The notes below the pieces were generated by a model, which was not told the DNA's origin, made no database searches, and saw nothing but the letters and a program-made list of their open reading frames with translations. Source: Salmonirosea aquatica (GTDB lineage: Bacteria > Bacteroidota > Bacteroidia > Cytophagales > Spirosomataceae). Taken from it: a DNA stretch of 64,000 bases. A program made the position numbers and the translations under genes. The stretch spans positions 5,120,501 to 5,184,500 of the forward strand of contig NZ_WHLY01000002.1 in NCBI RefSeq assembly GCF_009296315.1, read 5' to 3'. This document shows positions 31,045 through 40,278 of the stretch, one piece after another (position 1 is the stretch's first letter; every line of letters starts with the position of its first letter).

Positions 31045-32100
31045 TCAGGGTTTGATCAATTCCAGGCTTCCGTCGGGTTTGCGCTTCAATTCCCACACCT
31101 TGATGTTGCGCAAATGCGTCTTGCCCGACCGCTCCACGTCGTGGTAGAAGATGTACCACCTGCCCTTGAACTCGATGATGGAGTGGTGGGTCGTCCAGCC
31201 AGTAACCGGCTCCATGAAGGTACCCTGGTAGGTGAAGGGGCCGTAGGGCGAGTCGCTGGTGGCGTAGGCCAGGAAGTGGGTGTCGCCGGTGGAGTAGGAG
31301 AAGTAGTACCTGCCCTGGTACTTGTGCATCCAGGCCCCCTCGAAGAAGCGCCGGTCGTGATCGCCCGCCAGCAGCGGCTTGCCGTTTTTATCCAGGATCT
31401 GCACATCCCTGACCGGTTCGGCGAAGGTGAGCATATCATTGCTCATGCGAACTACCTTAGCACTGAGCGCAGGCTCGTTGTCTTTGCCCAGATCCGTCTT
31501 CAGCGAGGCGTTGTACTCCCCGGTATGCCAGCGCTGGAGCTGCCCGCCCCAGATACCCCCGAAGTACATGTAGGTGGTACCGTCCGTGTCGGTGAACACC
31601 GCCGGGTCGATGCTGAAGCTGCCGGGAATGGGAGCAGGTTCGGCTTTGAAGGGGCCCGTGGGCGATTTGCTGGTGGCTACGCCGATGCGGAACACATCCT
31701 GCTTATCCTTTACCGGAAAGTAGAGGTAGTATGTATCGTTTTTATACGCCGCATCAGGGGCCCACATCTGACGACCCGCCCAGGGTACGTCCTTGATGTC
31801 GAGGGCCACGCCGTGGTCGGTGACCTTGCCATCGATTTTGTCCATGGAATACACATGGTAATCCCTCATATCGAAGTGGCCGCCCTCATCATCCTGTGGT
31901 ACGTTGGCTTCGATGTCGTGCGAGGGATAAATATAAATCTTCCCGTTGAAGACGTGGGCCGAAGGGTCGGCCGTGTACAGGTCGGTGACCAGGGGTTTGG
32001 GACTGGCCGGGGTAGTGGTATTCTGGCAAACACCACCTACTGCACTGAAACTAGCCCAGGCAAGAATTGATATCAGTTTTCTATTATAAGAAATCATCAT
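31045..32100 (-). CDS. GH43 glycosidase, second copy with a different export signal
   Basis: A 351-residue GH43 enzyme with the same catalytic residues as the copy at 9911 (ADPSAHVFNG, SIDPAVFTDTDG, FFEGAWMHKY). About 95 percent of aligned residues are the same. The N-terminus (MMISYNRKLISILAWASFSA) is unrelated to that of the other copy and lacks a good lipobox (GGVC), so this form is probably soluble in the periplasm or secreted. At the DNA level long identical blocks alternate with blocks rich in silent differences. It stands alone between the sulfatase and the xylan operon, with 377 noncoding bases upstream. Confidence 0.93.
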   Translation of the reverse strand: MMISYNRKLISILAWASFSAVGGVCQNTTTPASPKPLVTDLYTADPSAHVFNGKIYIYPSHDIEANVPQDDEGGHFDMRDYHVYSMDKIDGKVTDHGVALDIKDVPWAGRQMWAPDAAYKNDTYYLYFPVKDKQDVFRIGVATSKSPTGPFKAEPAPIPGSFSIDPAVFTDTDGTTYMYFGGIWGGQLQRWHTGEYNASLKTDLGKDNEPALSAKVVRMSNDMLTFAEPVRDVQILDKNGKPLLAGDHDRRFFEGAWMHKYQGRYYFSYSTGDTHFLAYATSDSPYGPFTYQGTFMEPVTGWTTHHSIIEFKGRWYIFYHDVERSGKTHLRNIKVWELKRKPDGSLELIKP

Positions 32101-32477
32101 TTTTAGGTTCGTATAAATCGTGGTGCCTTATAAGTATTGCCTGCCTACCCACCTGTTTAAAAAAATATTTCAAACAATTTGTGAAGAAAGCAAACGTGTA
32201 TATTTGACACATAAGGATTAGTGTCAAATATACACATATTTGTTAATTATCATTATCCCAGTAAAAAAAAATATTTTACTGGGACAGGTTATCGTATTGA
32301 AATGATTTTACGTCTTCTGATGCCTTACATTTTACAATATGCTCGCCTGTAAAATGTAGGGTAGGTTTTCGCGTACCGAACCTATGTTTTTGCAGCTTTT
32401 TTCATAGTAACATGAACATGCAGGAAGTCAAAATGTAGGTAAAGCCTGAGTAGCTTTCCATAGGATAAGTAAGTAGT
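32101..32477. promoter_or_regulatory. AT-rich intergenic region with three inverted repeats
   Basis: No protein gene is visible. In left-to-right order it holds the 15-bp inverted repeat at 32196-32235, an 11-bp stem with A-rich loop at 32256-32284 (TCCCAGTAAAA with TTTTACTGGGA) and a 10-bp stem at 32328-32358 (ACATTTTACA with TGTAAAATGT). It separates the sulfatase stop codon from the GH43 start, so it should contain a terminator for the former and a promoter for the latter. Neither hairpin is followed by a clean U-run on the minus strand. A plus-strand TTTG (17-base spacer) TATATTTG at 32178-32206 raises the possibility of a small RNA here. Confidence 0.5.
32196..32235. repeat. 15-bp perfect inverted repeat upstream of GH43
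   Basis: GTGTATATTTGACAC (32196-32210) and its exact reverse complement (32221-32235) flank the 10-base spacer ATAAGGATTA. Each arm contains TATATTTG, a match to the TAnnTTTG -7 element, one on each strand. The repeat lies about 96-135 bases upstream of the GH43 start. This could be an operator, a divergent promoter pair or a structured RNA. Confidence 0.6.
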
Positions 32478-33980
32478 TTACCGAATCTTTTGGTCCGGTA
32501 GCGCCGATTTGATACCCTCGTCCAGAGGCATCCGATCAGGCTCCGCTCCGGTCTCTTTCAGTAACCGGGCCAATTCGGCATTCAATTCATCGCGTTTTCC
32601 GGCGTAAGCAGGGTTGTCTATGAGATTTTTATTCTCGCCGGGGTCATTGGTGAGGTGGTAAAGCTCAGCCATGTGCTGGTCTGTCGAGCCATTGCCGGTG
32701 GGGTAGTGAATGTACTTCCAATCGTCGGTGCGTACGCCGCGTACGTTGGGCGTGTAGGGGAACTGTTTTTCGTAATTGTACTCATAAAACCACGCCTTGC
32801 GCCAGTGGGTAGTGTCGCCCTGGACCAAGCGCTTGAACGACTGTCCGTGGATGTTTTTCAGTGCCGGGGCGCCGCACAATTCCAGAATCGTAGGAGCGAT
32901 GTCCAGCGTCAGTACCTGCTTGCTAACCATTACGGGCTGATCGATGGGAGTCAGGCCCGGATACCGCACGACCAACGGAATCCGGATGCTGGGCTCGTGC
33001 ATAGTGCGCTTATCCACCATGCCGTGCTCGCCGTTGAGCAGGCCGTTGTCGGAGGTAAACACAAAAATGGTATTGTCCAGCTCACCTGATTCTTTCAATG
33101 TTTTGTATAATTCTCCCACACTGTCATCAACGGAAAGAATGGTACCCCAGTAAGCGTGAATCATAGCCTCAAAATCCTTGACAGCCTCGGCTGAGGAGTC
33201 CGGGAATTGCTTGCGCCAGTCGAACAGAGGCCCGTAAATGCCGTGCCAGGTAGTCAACCGTTGCCTGATCCACTCGGGCTTGTCGTCCAGTTCAAAAGCG
33301 CTGGCCGGGTAGGGAATGCGAACGTCGTTGAACGTCCCTGCGTACTTGGGTTCGGGAGTGTAAAAGCTGTGGGGAGCCTTGTGGCCCAGAATGAGCATAA
33401 ATGGTTTAGTGCGGGGCTTTTTCAACCACTCGTCTGCCATTTGGGTGACCACCGTAGTATAGTACCCCTTGATTTCCTTGCTACCGGCCCCATTGATATT
33501 GAACTCCGTGTCCCAATATTTCCCCTGGCCCTTGTGGGTCACGAAATAATCGAAGCCGGGGCGCGGATTGTCGTTGTCTTCACCCATGTGCCATTTGCCG
33601 ATGTATGCGGTTTCGTAGCCGGCATCCTGTAATATCCGCGGAAAACTGGGCAGATCCACGGGGTACTCGGTGAAATTGTTGACCACGCCATGCGCGTGCG
33701 CGTATTGCCCGCTCAGGATGGAGGCCCGGCTGGGGGAGCAGAGCGAGGTAGTACAAAAATAGTTTTTGAAGAAGACACCTTCTTGGGCCAGCTTGTCAAT
33801 ATGGGGCGTTTTCAGGTGAGGGTTTCCTGCAAAACTCAGGGCATCCCAGCGCTGGTCGTCCGTCAAAATGACGATGACGTTGGGTTGTTTGGTGGTCTCT
33901 TTTTTGTCACAACTGCCAAAAGCCAAAGGTAGGGCCAGGGTGAAACTGATTTTGAATGCTACTTGAAAGAGTCTTCTCAT
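32478..33980 (-). CDS. Type I sulfatase, lipoprotein
   Basis: A sulfatase of about 500 residues. Metal-binding Asp residues lie in [10 protein letters not shown] and the formylglycine signature CSPSR is intact in [15 protein letters not shown], so it needs the radical-SAM maturase encoded elsewhere. Later blocks ([25 protein letters not shown]) complete the fold; the sequence is closest to heparan/N-acetylglucosamine-6-sulfatase-type arylsulfatases. Met 33980 gives a lipoprotein signal ending FGSC; the frame is open to 34013. It follows the PhoD-like gene by a short gap and is probably co-transcribed. It would remove sulfate from a glycan, or scavenge sulfate. Confidence 0.93.
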   Translation of the reverse strand: MRRLFQVAFKISFTLALPLAFGSCDKKETTKQPNVIVILTDDQRWDALSFAGNPHLKTPHIDKLAQEGVFFKNYFCTTSLCSPSRASILSGQYAHAHGVVNNFTEYPVDLPSFPRILQDAGYETAYIGKWHMGEDNDNPRPGFDYFVTHKGQGKYWDTEFNINGAGSKEIKGYYTTVVTQMADEWLKKPRTKPFMLILGHKAPHSFYTPEPKYAGTFNDVRIPYPASAFELDDKPEWIRQRLTTWHGIYGPLFDWRKQFPDSSAEAVKDFEAMIHAYWGTILSVDDSVGELYKTLKESGELDNTIFVFTSDNGLLNGEHGMVDKRTMHEPSIRIPLVVRYPGLTPIDQPVMVSKQVLTLDIAPTILELCGAPALKNIHGQSFKRLVQGDTTHWRKAWFYEYNYEKQFPYTPNVRGVRTDDWKYIHYPTGNGSTDQHMAELYHLTNDPGENKNLIDNPAYAGKRDELNAELARLLKETGAEPDRMPLDEGIKSALPDQKIR

Positions 33981-34030
33981 CTTATTTAGCGTAAACCCGA
34001 CAATGCGGAACAAATAAAGTACTGGCTGCG

Positions 34031-36649
34031 CTATCCGAGTGTTACGCGCAGAGGTTTTCCGTTTCTTTCGGTGCGAATTCCCTTAAACTCTTTCCACACA
34101 TCCCGGTCGGGCTCGCCGACGCGTACGGTGTACTTGCCTTTCTCAAAAACCGGAGGGCGGAAACTATTTCCCTTGATCCGTAACGTATACTCGATCTCGT
34201 TCGTAGTTTCATTCACAACCTGCACCACTGCGTTGGTCTGGTCATTGACCTCGACCTGAGGCAGATAGGCATAGGGTTTGCGGCCGTAGTTGTCGTACTG
34301 GTTGACGGTGATCGGCCAGCCGTCATACTGGCTGTCAGCGGTAGGATTGGCAGGGTCGGCGCTGCGTTTCCAGCATTCAAACGTAATCTGCCGATCCTCC
34401 GGATCGATTTTCACGATACCGTATCCCGTAGCGCGGTCGTGGATAATGGCCGGACGGAGGCCGGTAAGCCGTGGACTGGCCGCCGCGTGTACGGTGATTT
34501 TATTCTTAAATCCATCTTCAAAACGTCCCGTATAGGCGGGCTGCCCCGGCAGTGGCTCGTGATTGGCGGGTAGGGTAGGCCACCAGCGCCGTGGGAAGAT
34601 GTTGTTCAGGGCGGGACCTGCAAAAGCAAAGCCTGCGTCATCGTGGGTATCCACGCCGTACCGAATGACCGAGCCAATGTGCTGATCTCCGGCCAGGTGC
34701 AGGGCGAATCCCCGGCGGATGATATCCACGGCCTTGTTGCGTTTGCTGTGGGGCCAGCCGTTGGAATCCATATCCCGGGTAGGGTAATCCCCTTCGACAT
34801 ACTCACCGGGTTTGGGTATAGGTAGGGTAGGTACGGCCGAGTCGCCTGTAGAGTTTTTGGGTAGGGTAGCCAATGTACAGAAGTTTGTCTGCGAGAGCAG
34901 GATTTTCATGCGGGCCCCATGCTTCCAGTCGGTGACCCATTCCTGAAGAAATTTCTCCTGCCGAGGCCCGAGCAACTCGGCCTGGGGGGCACTGAGGTAA
35001 CGCTCGTCCTTAAAATCCAGATTGGTGATGAAGCCATTCTGGATACCCGCCGCGGCGGGAAATATATTCTTGGGGGCCGATTTGAACTTCCGGTCTTCAA
35101 TGATTGCAAAACTCAGCGGTCCCCAGTTCCAGTGGGTGTAGTACACATCTATACCCTGTTTTACGGGGGTAGGGTCATAGGGATCGGGCAGGTGGCTGGT
35201 CTGGGTGTGATCCACCATCTTTACCCAATCAGGATGCATTTTGTAGCCCCCTGAATCCTGGCGGATATAGGCCGAGCCTTCGGGGATGGCGGCCTTGCCC
35301 CCTTCGCCCCACACATTGCCGTGGTACACGTCGTGGTCGTCGGGAATGGTGATGCAGGGTACATGGCGGAACACATCGCGGTAGGACCAGCCGAACTGCT
35401 GCCACTTGCGCATGTAGTCCAGAATAGAGCGATCCAGCGTGGAGGCCTCCACGCCGAAACCACCGGAAACCTCATAAAACTGGTCGCCCAAGAACAAGGC
35501 GGCATCGATGGTATGATACAGCATACTGGCGCGCAGATCATTATCCGGAAATCCGTGGTCGGTATTGCAACTAAACAGCCCGAGCCAGATAGGCTTGTCG
35601 ACAGCGGGAGCCGGGGCGATGCTTCCTTCATAGTAATAAGGAAGGGGCTGGTTGTTGTGATCCAGCAACGGATAGGTGAGCCGGTAAGCAACCGGCGAAC
35701 TGGCTTGCCAATCAGTCAGTCGGAATGCCGCAATACGACTGACGGGATCTACGGCACTAGTGGCGGTTTTTTTCCAGGTACCCCCCTCCTTCAGTTCAAG
35801 TACCACTTCACCACCGGCGGTACCCACGGGCGCACAGAGCGCCGAGAGCTTTACGGTACCATTGTGCAGGGTATACTGGGCAAAGTACAGTGGACCATAG
35901 GTTTGCTCAGGGTTGGAAATTACTTTGGTACCCTCTACCCGCCAGTTTTCAAACCGGGCGCTGGGGGCGAATTCCTGCTGTTGCGGGGTATTGCCATGGC
36001 TGACCAGGGCCAGTCCGCCCAGAAGGTCGGCGGCAGGTACCTGACCGATCGAGGTCTCCGCTACTGGTTTTTCATCATCCCGCAGGCGTAGGATCAAACT
36101 GTATTGGTTATTTCCAGCAGGTTCGCCCTTGATTTCAAAGGTCAGGGTTTTTGAAAGTACGTCGGCTGGTAGCGTCGAGTCCATGCTTTTCTCACCCACT
36201 ACCCACTTGCCATCGGCCCGCACGCCCAGAAGCAATCCCTTTCCATAGATTGCCGCCGACCGGTAATCGTCGATAGGGCCTTTACTGCCAATCCGAACAC
36301 CCAATGTGTCGGAGGGGTCGTCCCGGTTGAGGAATCGCAGATCCGTACTAATCGAAAAATCTCCACGCTCCGAACCCAGGGAGTGGGTGAGCAGGGCCAC
36401 TGAACGATTACGACCGCGCACAATGCATTCCAGACCGCCGTCGTGTAAGTGCCAGTCCTGCAATCGATTGGCCCATAGGCTCTCGCCCACCCAGGTACGG
36501 TTGGGTAGGGTATGCCAGTTGCTGGCGTAGGCAACCGAGGCGTTGTTTTCTTGTGAGGGCGAGGTGTCTTTTGTCAGAGAGGTCGGCGGAAGCACCGAAA
36601 GACTGGCCGAAGCCAGCAGCGAATTTTCAAGAAAAGTACGGCGTTTCAT
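34031..36649 (-). CDS. PhoD-like metallophosphatase with N-terminal LamG-like domain, Tat-exported
   Basis: An 872-residue protein, much longer than PhoD (about 550). The start has a twin-arginine signal ([12 protein letters not shown]). Residues about 45-265 form a LamG/concanavalin-like beta-sandwich ([19 protein letters not shown]), about 275-370 a PhoD N-terminal Fn3-like part, and about 375-780 the metallophosphatase with [27 protein letters not shown] and [14 protein letters not shown] metal-binding motifs. It may cleave phosphoesters on a glycan or on nucleotides and lipids. The LamG-like part suggests it binds a polysaccharide. It leads a two-gene unit with the sulfatase. Confidence 0.9.
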   Translation of the reverse strand: MKRRTFLENSLLASASLSVLPPTSLTKDTSPSQENNASVAYASNWHTLPNRTWVGESLWANRLQDWHLHDGGLECIVRGRNRSVALLTHSLGSERGDFSISTDLRFLNRDDPSDTLGVRIGSKGPIDDYRSAAIYGKGLLLGVRADGKWVVGEKSMDSTLPADVLSKTLTFEIKGEPAGNNQYSLILRLRDDEKPVAETSIGQVPAADLLGGLALVSHGNTPQQQEFAPSARFENWRVEGTKVISNPEQTYGPLYFAQYTLHNGTVKLSALCAPVGTAGGEVVLELKEGGTWKKTATSAVDPVSRIAAFRLTDWQASSPVAYRLTYPLLDHNNQPLPYYYEGSIAPAPAVDKPIWLGLFSCNTDHGFPDNDLRASMLYHTIDAALFLGDQFYEVSGGFGVEASTLDRSILDYMRKWQQFGWSYRDVFRHVPCITIPDDHDVYHGNVWGEGGKAAIPEGSAYIRQDSGGYKMHPDWVKMVDHTQTSHLPDPYDPTPVKQGIDVYYTHWNWGPLSFAIIEDRKFKSAPKNIFPAAAGIQNGFITNLDFKDERYLSAPQAELLGPRQEKFLQEWVTDWKHGARMKILLSQTNFCTLATLPKNSTGDSAVPTLPIPKPGEYVEGDYPTRDMDSNGWPHSKRNKAVDIIRRGFALHLAGDQHIGSVIRYGVDTHDDAGFAFAGPALNNIFPRRWWPTLPANHEPLPGQPAYTGRFEDGFKNKITVHAAASPRLTGLRPAIIHDRATGYGIVKIDPEDRQITFECWKRSADPANPTADSQYDGWPITVNQYDNYGRKPYAYLPQVEVNDQTNAVVQVVNETTNEIEYTLRIKGNSFRPPVFEKGKYTVRVGEPDRDVWKEFKGIRTERNGKPLRVTLG

Positions 36650-36662
36650 GCAGAGAGAAAGA

Positions 36663-36696
36663 TTAAACGGTTGTTTCGAACGGGTTTTCCGTTTAA
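36663..36696. promoter_or_regulatory. 8-bp inverted repeat upstream of the PhoD-like gene
   Basis: TTAAACGG (36663-36670) and CCGTTTAA (36689-36696) are separated by 18 bases, starting 13 bases before the PhoD-like start codon. The inside contains further ACGG-type half-sites. The place and spacing fit a dimeric repressor or activator site, though an 8-bp repeat may also be chance. Confidence 0.35.
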
Positions 36697-36780
36697 AAAC
36701 AAAATGTAGAACGAGGATCTGAATCAGCTTCGGCCATTGGGATAAGGCTGTCGTATGAGGGTTACTTTACCCTTGTCACA

Positions 36781-36810
36781 AAAAAGGCAGTAAAATGACT
36801 TTTTACTGCC
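36781..36810 (-). terminator. Intrinsic terminator of the pyruvyl-transferase gene
   Basis: A perfect 10-bp stem (GGCAGTAAAA at 36786-36795 with TTTTACTGCC at 36801-36810) and 5-nt loop. On the minus strand it is followed by TTTTT. It lies 100 bases past the stop codon of the gene at 36911, so that gene and the PhoD/sulfatase pair are separate transcripts. Confidence 0.75.
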
Positions 36811-36910
36811 TTCTATTACCGACATATTGAAAATTTTCCCACTAGGGTACCCTTAAGTAAGTACCCGACTCCCCGTACCGAAATGTTTTTTTATTAATGT
36901 GAAAATACAA

Positions 36911-38242
36911 CTAGGGAGAGGGGAGTTTCTTTTTTAGAAGATTCATGGTGGCCTTTTGCCTGATTTCGACGAACTTCTGTCCCCGTGCGGCCTTTTTCCG
37001 TGCGGCCACGGGATCTTGAGCCATGGCGAGTACGGCCGGCACGTAGCGGGCGATGTCCTCTTCTTTATCAAAGTCGAAAAGCCATTCGTCCATTCCAATG
37101 TCGTGCCACATAAAACCCTTGCTGGTCTGCTCGGCAAAACGACCCACAATGGCCGGAATGCCATTGCCAAGGCACATGATGGGCGAATGCATCTCTAACC
37201 CAAAAATCCCCGCCGAACGAAGGTAGGTACTTACAGCCTCATCCGTAAGCCAGTAGTGGTCGCGCCACACGACCTTGGATTTTACGTCGTCAGGTAGCTT
37301 ATCCAGCAATATCTGTCTGCCCAGCTTAACCTGGGTTTCGTCTTCGGGACAAATCAGGATTTTCATCGGCGTCTGCCGGACGACAGCCACGATAGCTTCG
37401 CGCAGGGGCGCGTTGTCGTGCTCGCGCATAGCTTCATTGCGGGCATTTTTCTTTTCGTCCAAAGTCCGGTTTTTGCTCGGAATCTCCCACCACGGCGTCA
37501 GACGGTTGCGGGGAATGACGCACATGAATTTCCCATCTTCCAGGCCATGCTCCTTCATGAAAGCATCGGCGGCGGGGTCGTTGCGCAAATCCACCGCGAA
37601 GGCCCCGTCGGGGCAAAATTCCATGATGGGGTTATGGACGCCCAGCTTTTTGGCCAGATCCAGCGAAACCGAATCGCGGAAAAAGGCAAAAGCCGCGGCA
37701 TTGAGCAGTTCGATATCGAGTGGATTGGCCTGTACCATCTCTTTCGGATCGTCGCTGTATACGCCCGGAAACGTAATGCCGTACACCCCGAACGGCTTGC
37801 CCGTTTCCTTATGCCATCGCTGGACGTCGCTGCGGGCGACGAGGGAAGGTCCGGAGCCGTGGAGCAGGAAATCGCATTCGTGCAAGGCCCGGCCCACGGC
37901 CTCTTTGTCGGCATTGGTGAAAATCTCCAGCATCGGAAAGCGTTTCGCCAGCATTTCCCGTACGCCGTTACCTACATCGGAAGCCCACAATCGCACGTTG
38001 ACTTCAGGTAGGTACTTTTCCAATAAATTCAATACGCCCGGGGTATGTCCAATATCGCCGATGTTGACCGTTTGCCAGGACGAGCGAAGGACGAGTTCTT
38101 TTTTTGCCTTGGAAGATGATCCCTTGGCGCTTGACGCCAGCGAATCCAGGCTCAGGAGTGTGGCCGTAAGCAGAGGGATTGAAGTGAGGAAGTTGCGGCG
38201 GCTGGAATTTTCGATCCGTATTTGAGGAAGTGAATTTTTCAT
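36911..38242 (-). CDS. Polysaccharide pyruvyl transferase family protein with Tat signal
   Basis: A 443-residue member of the polysaccharide pyruvyl transferase family (PF04230). It has the N-terminal NIGDIGHTPGVLNLLEKYLP glycine-rich start, the CDFLLHGSGPSLVAR segment, and C-terminal AGIFGLEMHSPIMCLGNGIPAI. Unusually for this cytoplasmic family it has a twin-arginine signal (SSRRNFLTSIPLLTATLLSL), so it should act outside the inner membrane, where phosphoenolpyruvate is not expected. It may therefore be a different transferase or hydrolase on the same fold. It stands alone, closed by the terminator at 36781. Confidence 0.82.
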   Translation of the reverse strand: MKNSLPQIRIENSSRRNFLTSIPLLTATLLSLDSLASSAKGSSSKAKKELVLRSSWQTVNIGDIGHTPGVLNLLEKYLPEVNVRLWASDVGNGVREMLAKRFPMLEIFTNADKEAVGRALHECDFLLHGSGPSLVARSDVQRWHKETGKPFGVYGITFPGVYSDDPKEMVQANPLDIELLNAAAFAFFRDSVSLDLAKKLGVHNPIMEFCPDGAFAVDLRNDPAADAFMKEHGLEDGKFMCVIPRNRLTPWWEIPSKNRTLDEKKNARNEAMREHDNAPLREAIVAVVRQTPMKILICPEDETQVKLGRQILLDKLPDDVKSKVVWRDHYWLTDEAVSTYLRSAGIFGLEMHSPIMCLGNGIPAIVGRFAEQTSKGFMWHDIGMDEWLFDFDKEEDIARYVPAVLAMAQDPVAARKKAARGQKFVEIRQKATMNLLKKKLPSP

Positions 38243-38422
38243 ATTGATTTTAAGGAAATGACCTTCAATTATAGGTTTTGAGATGTGGTTTCATTTTATC
38301 ACACTGGATGAACATGCAGATGACGCCCTTGTCGATTGTATATTTTATTGCCGTTACAGGTTAGAACTTGGATCAGTAGCATTCTACTATAAGGGCTTTA
38401 GAGTTAAGATATAACCAATATG

Positions 38423-40084
38423 CTAATCTGGAAATGTAGTTTCCGGCAATTTGAAGAGGTATACGTTCACGTCAGAATCAGTATTTTCTGGTGGATATAC
38501 TTTTTCGCCCTTCCCAAAAATTGACAGGTACTTCAATACTTTACCGGCCGCATCGACCTTGTGGTAGTACCAATCGGGTTGCTTTTCTATATCGCCTATT
38601 TTCATGCCGTTGTAGGGTTTATAAAGGTACCACAGTCTGTTATGGCCGGGTAGGTGTTGAAAATCAACGCCCAAATTCTTAAAGTAACTATCGAAGTCGC
38701 TGGATACCAACCGAACATCGCTGCCATAGATCGTGTTAAAATGAAAATCGTAAGCCTCTTCGTAGTAGCGAAAAGAGGGGAGATTATTCCAGTATACGTA
38801 CACTACGTCACCAGGCCGGTAATTTTTTTGCAAATATTGCATGGCTTCCCGTTGCCGGGATTTTTTATAGTCACCGAATAAATCCGGGTTGATCAATTGT
38901 CTGGCCGAATTCATCAATGGGGCGGCCAACAATGCCAGCATGACCAGGTTTTTAACGAATGGATTGGAAAAATGAAACTCAACGCTTTCAATACCCTTGG
39001 CAACCACAAGAACGAAAATGGGCGCCAGAAACACCGTCAGCCGCTCACTCAAAGGATAAAATTCCAACGCTGATGCCACCAGCGCCATCAGGACGGGCAT
39101 GGCAAACAAGAGGAAGATTCGTTTTTCATACCGTAATAGCCTCAACGCTCCCCATGCACCAATCAAAGCAGGAAGAAGCGGCATCCGGGCCAAAAAACGG
39201 GCGGCGTCAGAAAAGGGGTAGGTATAATTCAAATCAAACCAAGTAAGCCCCAGCGGATAATGTAAAAGTGAGTAGGTCTGCCGGAGGGGCCATACTAATT
39301 CATGGATTGAATGCGGCGGCAAAGGCCAAAACGCTTCCCGGTTTCGCCAGAATTGAACAAGCCATGTTTCTTCGGGGTACCTGCGGATAAAAAGCGTATA
39401 CACTATTCCAAAGCTAATGAACCATATTCCAAACGGAATGGCTCGCTGGGTAAGCAGCCTCCAATTTTTCGTTCGAAGGTCTGTCAGCGAAACGGCAATC
39501 CCGATCCCAGCAAGTACAAATAAAGAAGAAAAAGAAAACCACAAAATGATCGCCCCACCCACTGCCCAGAGTACCATCGGTTGAAGCGACCGGGCCGCAT
39601 GGTAGCGTGCATACAGATACAGGCAGAGCACAGTGGAAAGAAACTCCGTTCCGTATTGTTTTACTTCTACCGCATGATATACCAAAGGAGGCGCAAATGC
39701 TACTATGGCTAATGCGGTTACCTGGCTACGGCTGGTTTTTAGGAAATATTTTGCCACGGGTACAGACAGAAACATGGAAACAACACCTCCCAGCAAAGAA
39801 ACCAGGCGGAGTGCCATTTCTTTGTTATTGAAACACAGGATACTGGCCCTGACCAACCACAGAAAGCCAAGGGGAGCACGCTGTTGATATTCCAGGGGCT
39901 GAGAGGCTAGTTGGGTAAAGTTCATGTGGATCAGGCTGGATGCCAGGAATACTTCGTCTTCCCACAAAGAACGATTATCCAAATAGTGAAACAAACGCAA
40001 CAGAATCCCACAGCCAATCAGGATAGGAATGGTTAATGAGTTGGTGCTGAGGCGATCAATGAGGTGGTGGGAGTGCTTAGCCAT
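38423..40084 (-). CDS. GT39/ArnT-like integral membrane glycosyltransferase
   Basis: A 553-residue protein with about ten hydrophobic membrane helices in the first 400 residues and a soluble C-terminal part. The first periplasmic loop has the GT-C acidic motif WEDEVFLASS expected for polyprenyl-phosphate-dependent glycosyl or mannosyl transferases. It probably moves a sugar from a polyprenyl carrier to a lipid or protein on the outer face of the inner membrane. It has no operon partner here; 180 noncoding bases separate it from the next gene and 194 from the previous. The exact acceptor cannot be inferred. Confidence 0.85.
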   Translation of the reverse strand: MAKHSHHLIDRLSTNSLTIPILIGCGILLRLFHYLDNRSLWEDEVFLASSLIHMNFTQLASQPLEYQQRAPLGFLWLVRASILCFNNKEMALRLVSLLGGVVSMFLSVPVAKYFLKTSRSQVTALAIVAFAPPLVYHAVEVKQYGTEFLSTVLCLYLYARYHAARSLQPMVLWAVGGAIILWFSFSSLFVLAGIGIAVSLTDLRTKNWRLLTQRAIPFGIWFISFGIVYTLFIRRYPEETWLVQFWRNREAFWPLPPHSIHELVWPLRQTYSLLHYPLGLTWFDLNYTYPFSDAARFLARMPLLPALIGAWGALRLLRYEKRIFLLFAMPVLMALVASALEFYPLSERLTVFLAPIFVLVVAKGIESVEFHFSNPFVKNLVMLALLAAPLMNSARQLINPDLFGDYKKSRQREAMQYLQKNYRPGDVVYVYWNNLPSFRYYEEAYDFHFNTIYGSDVRLVSSDFDSYFKNLGVDFQHLPGHNRLWYLYKPYNGMKIGDIEKQPDWYYHKVDAAGKVLKYLSIFGKGEKVYPPENTDSDVNVYLFKLPETTFPD

Positions 40085-40238
40085 AGAAAACTTCCTTCTC
40101 AGAAATTGCGTGGCCTTTCCGGAGGATCGACTGCCATCGATCAGGTAGGTTCAATTCGATAGTAGTATTACTTATCCTAAAGAACGGTTGGTACTTGCAG
40201 CAGAAACGAGGGACCAGATTGCCGGGGAGAAATATACA

Positions 40239-40270
40239 ATTTTCTGCTGACCATCAATCTATTTTCTGCT
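40239..40270. repeat. 10-bp direct repeat, 22-bp period, upstream of the membrane glycosyltransferase
   Basis: ATTTTCTGCT occurs at 40239-40248 and again at 40261-40270, in the gap between the gene at 40279 and the glycosyltransferase at 40084. Two turns of helix separate the copies, which would suit a transcription factor binding as a tandem dimer. It lies about 155-190 bases from the start codon. This could be chance. Confidence 0.25.
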
Positions 40271-40278
40271 AGAATGAA

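Noticed and set aside
37275-38225. 316-codon plus-strand frame
   Set aside because: Antisense shadow of the pyruvyl transferase homologue; composition is Ser- and Arg-rich as expected for a mirror frame.
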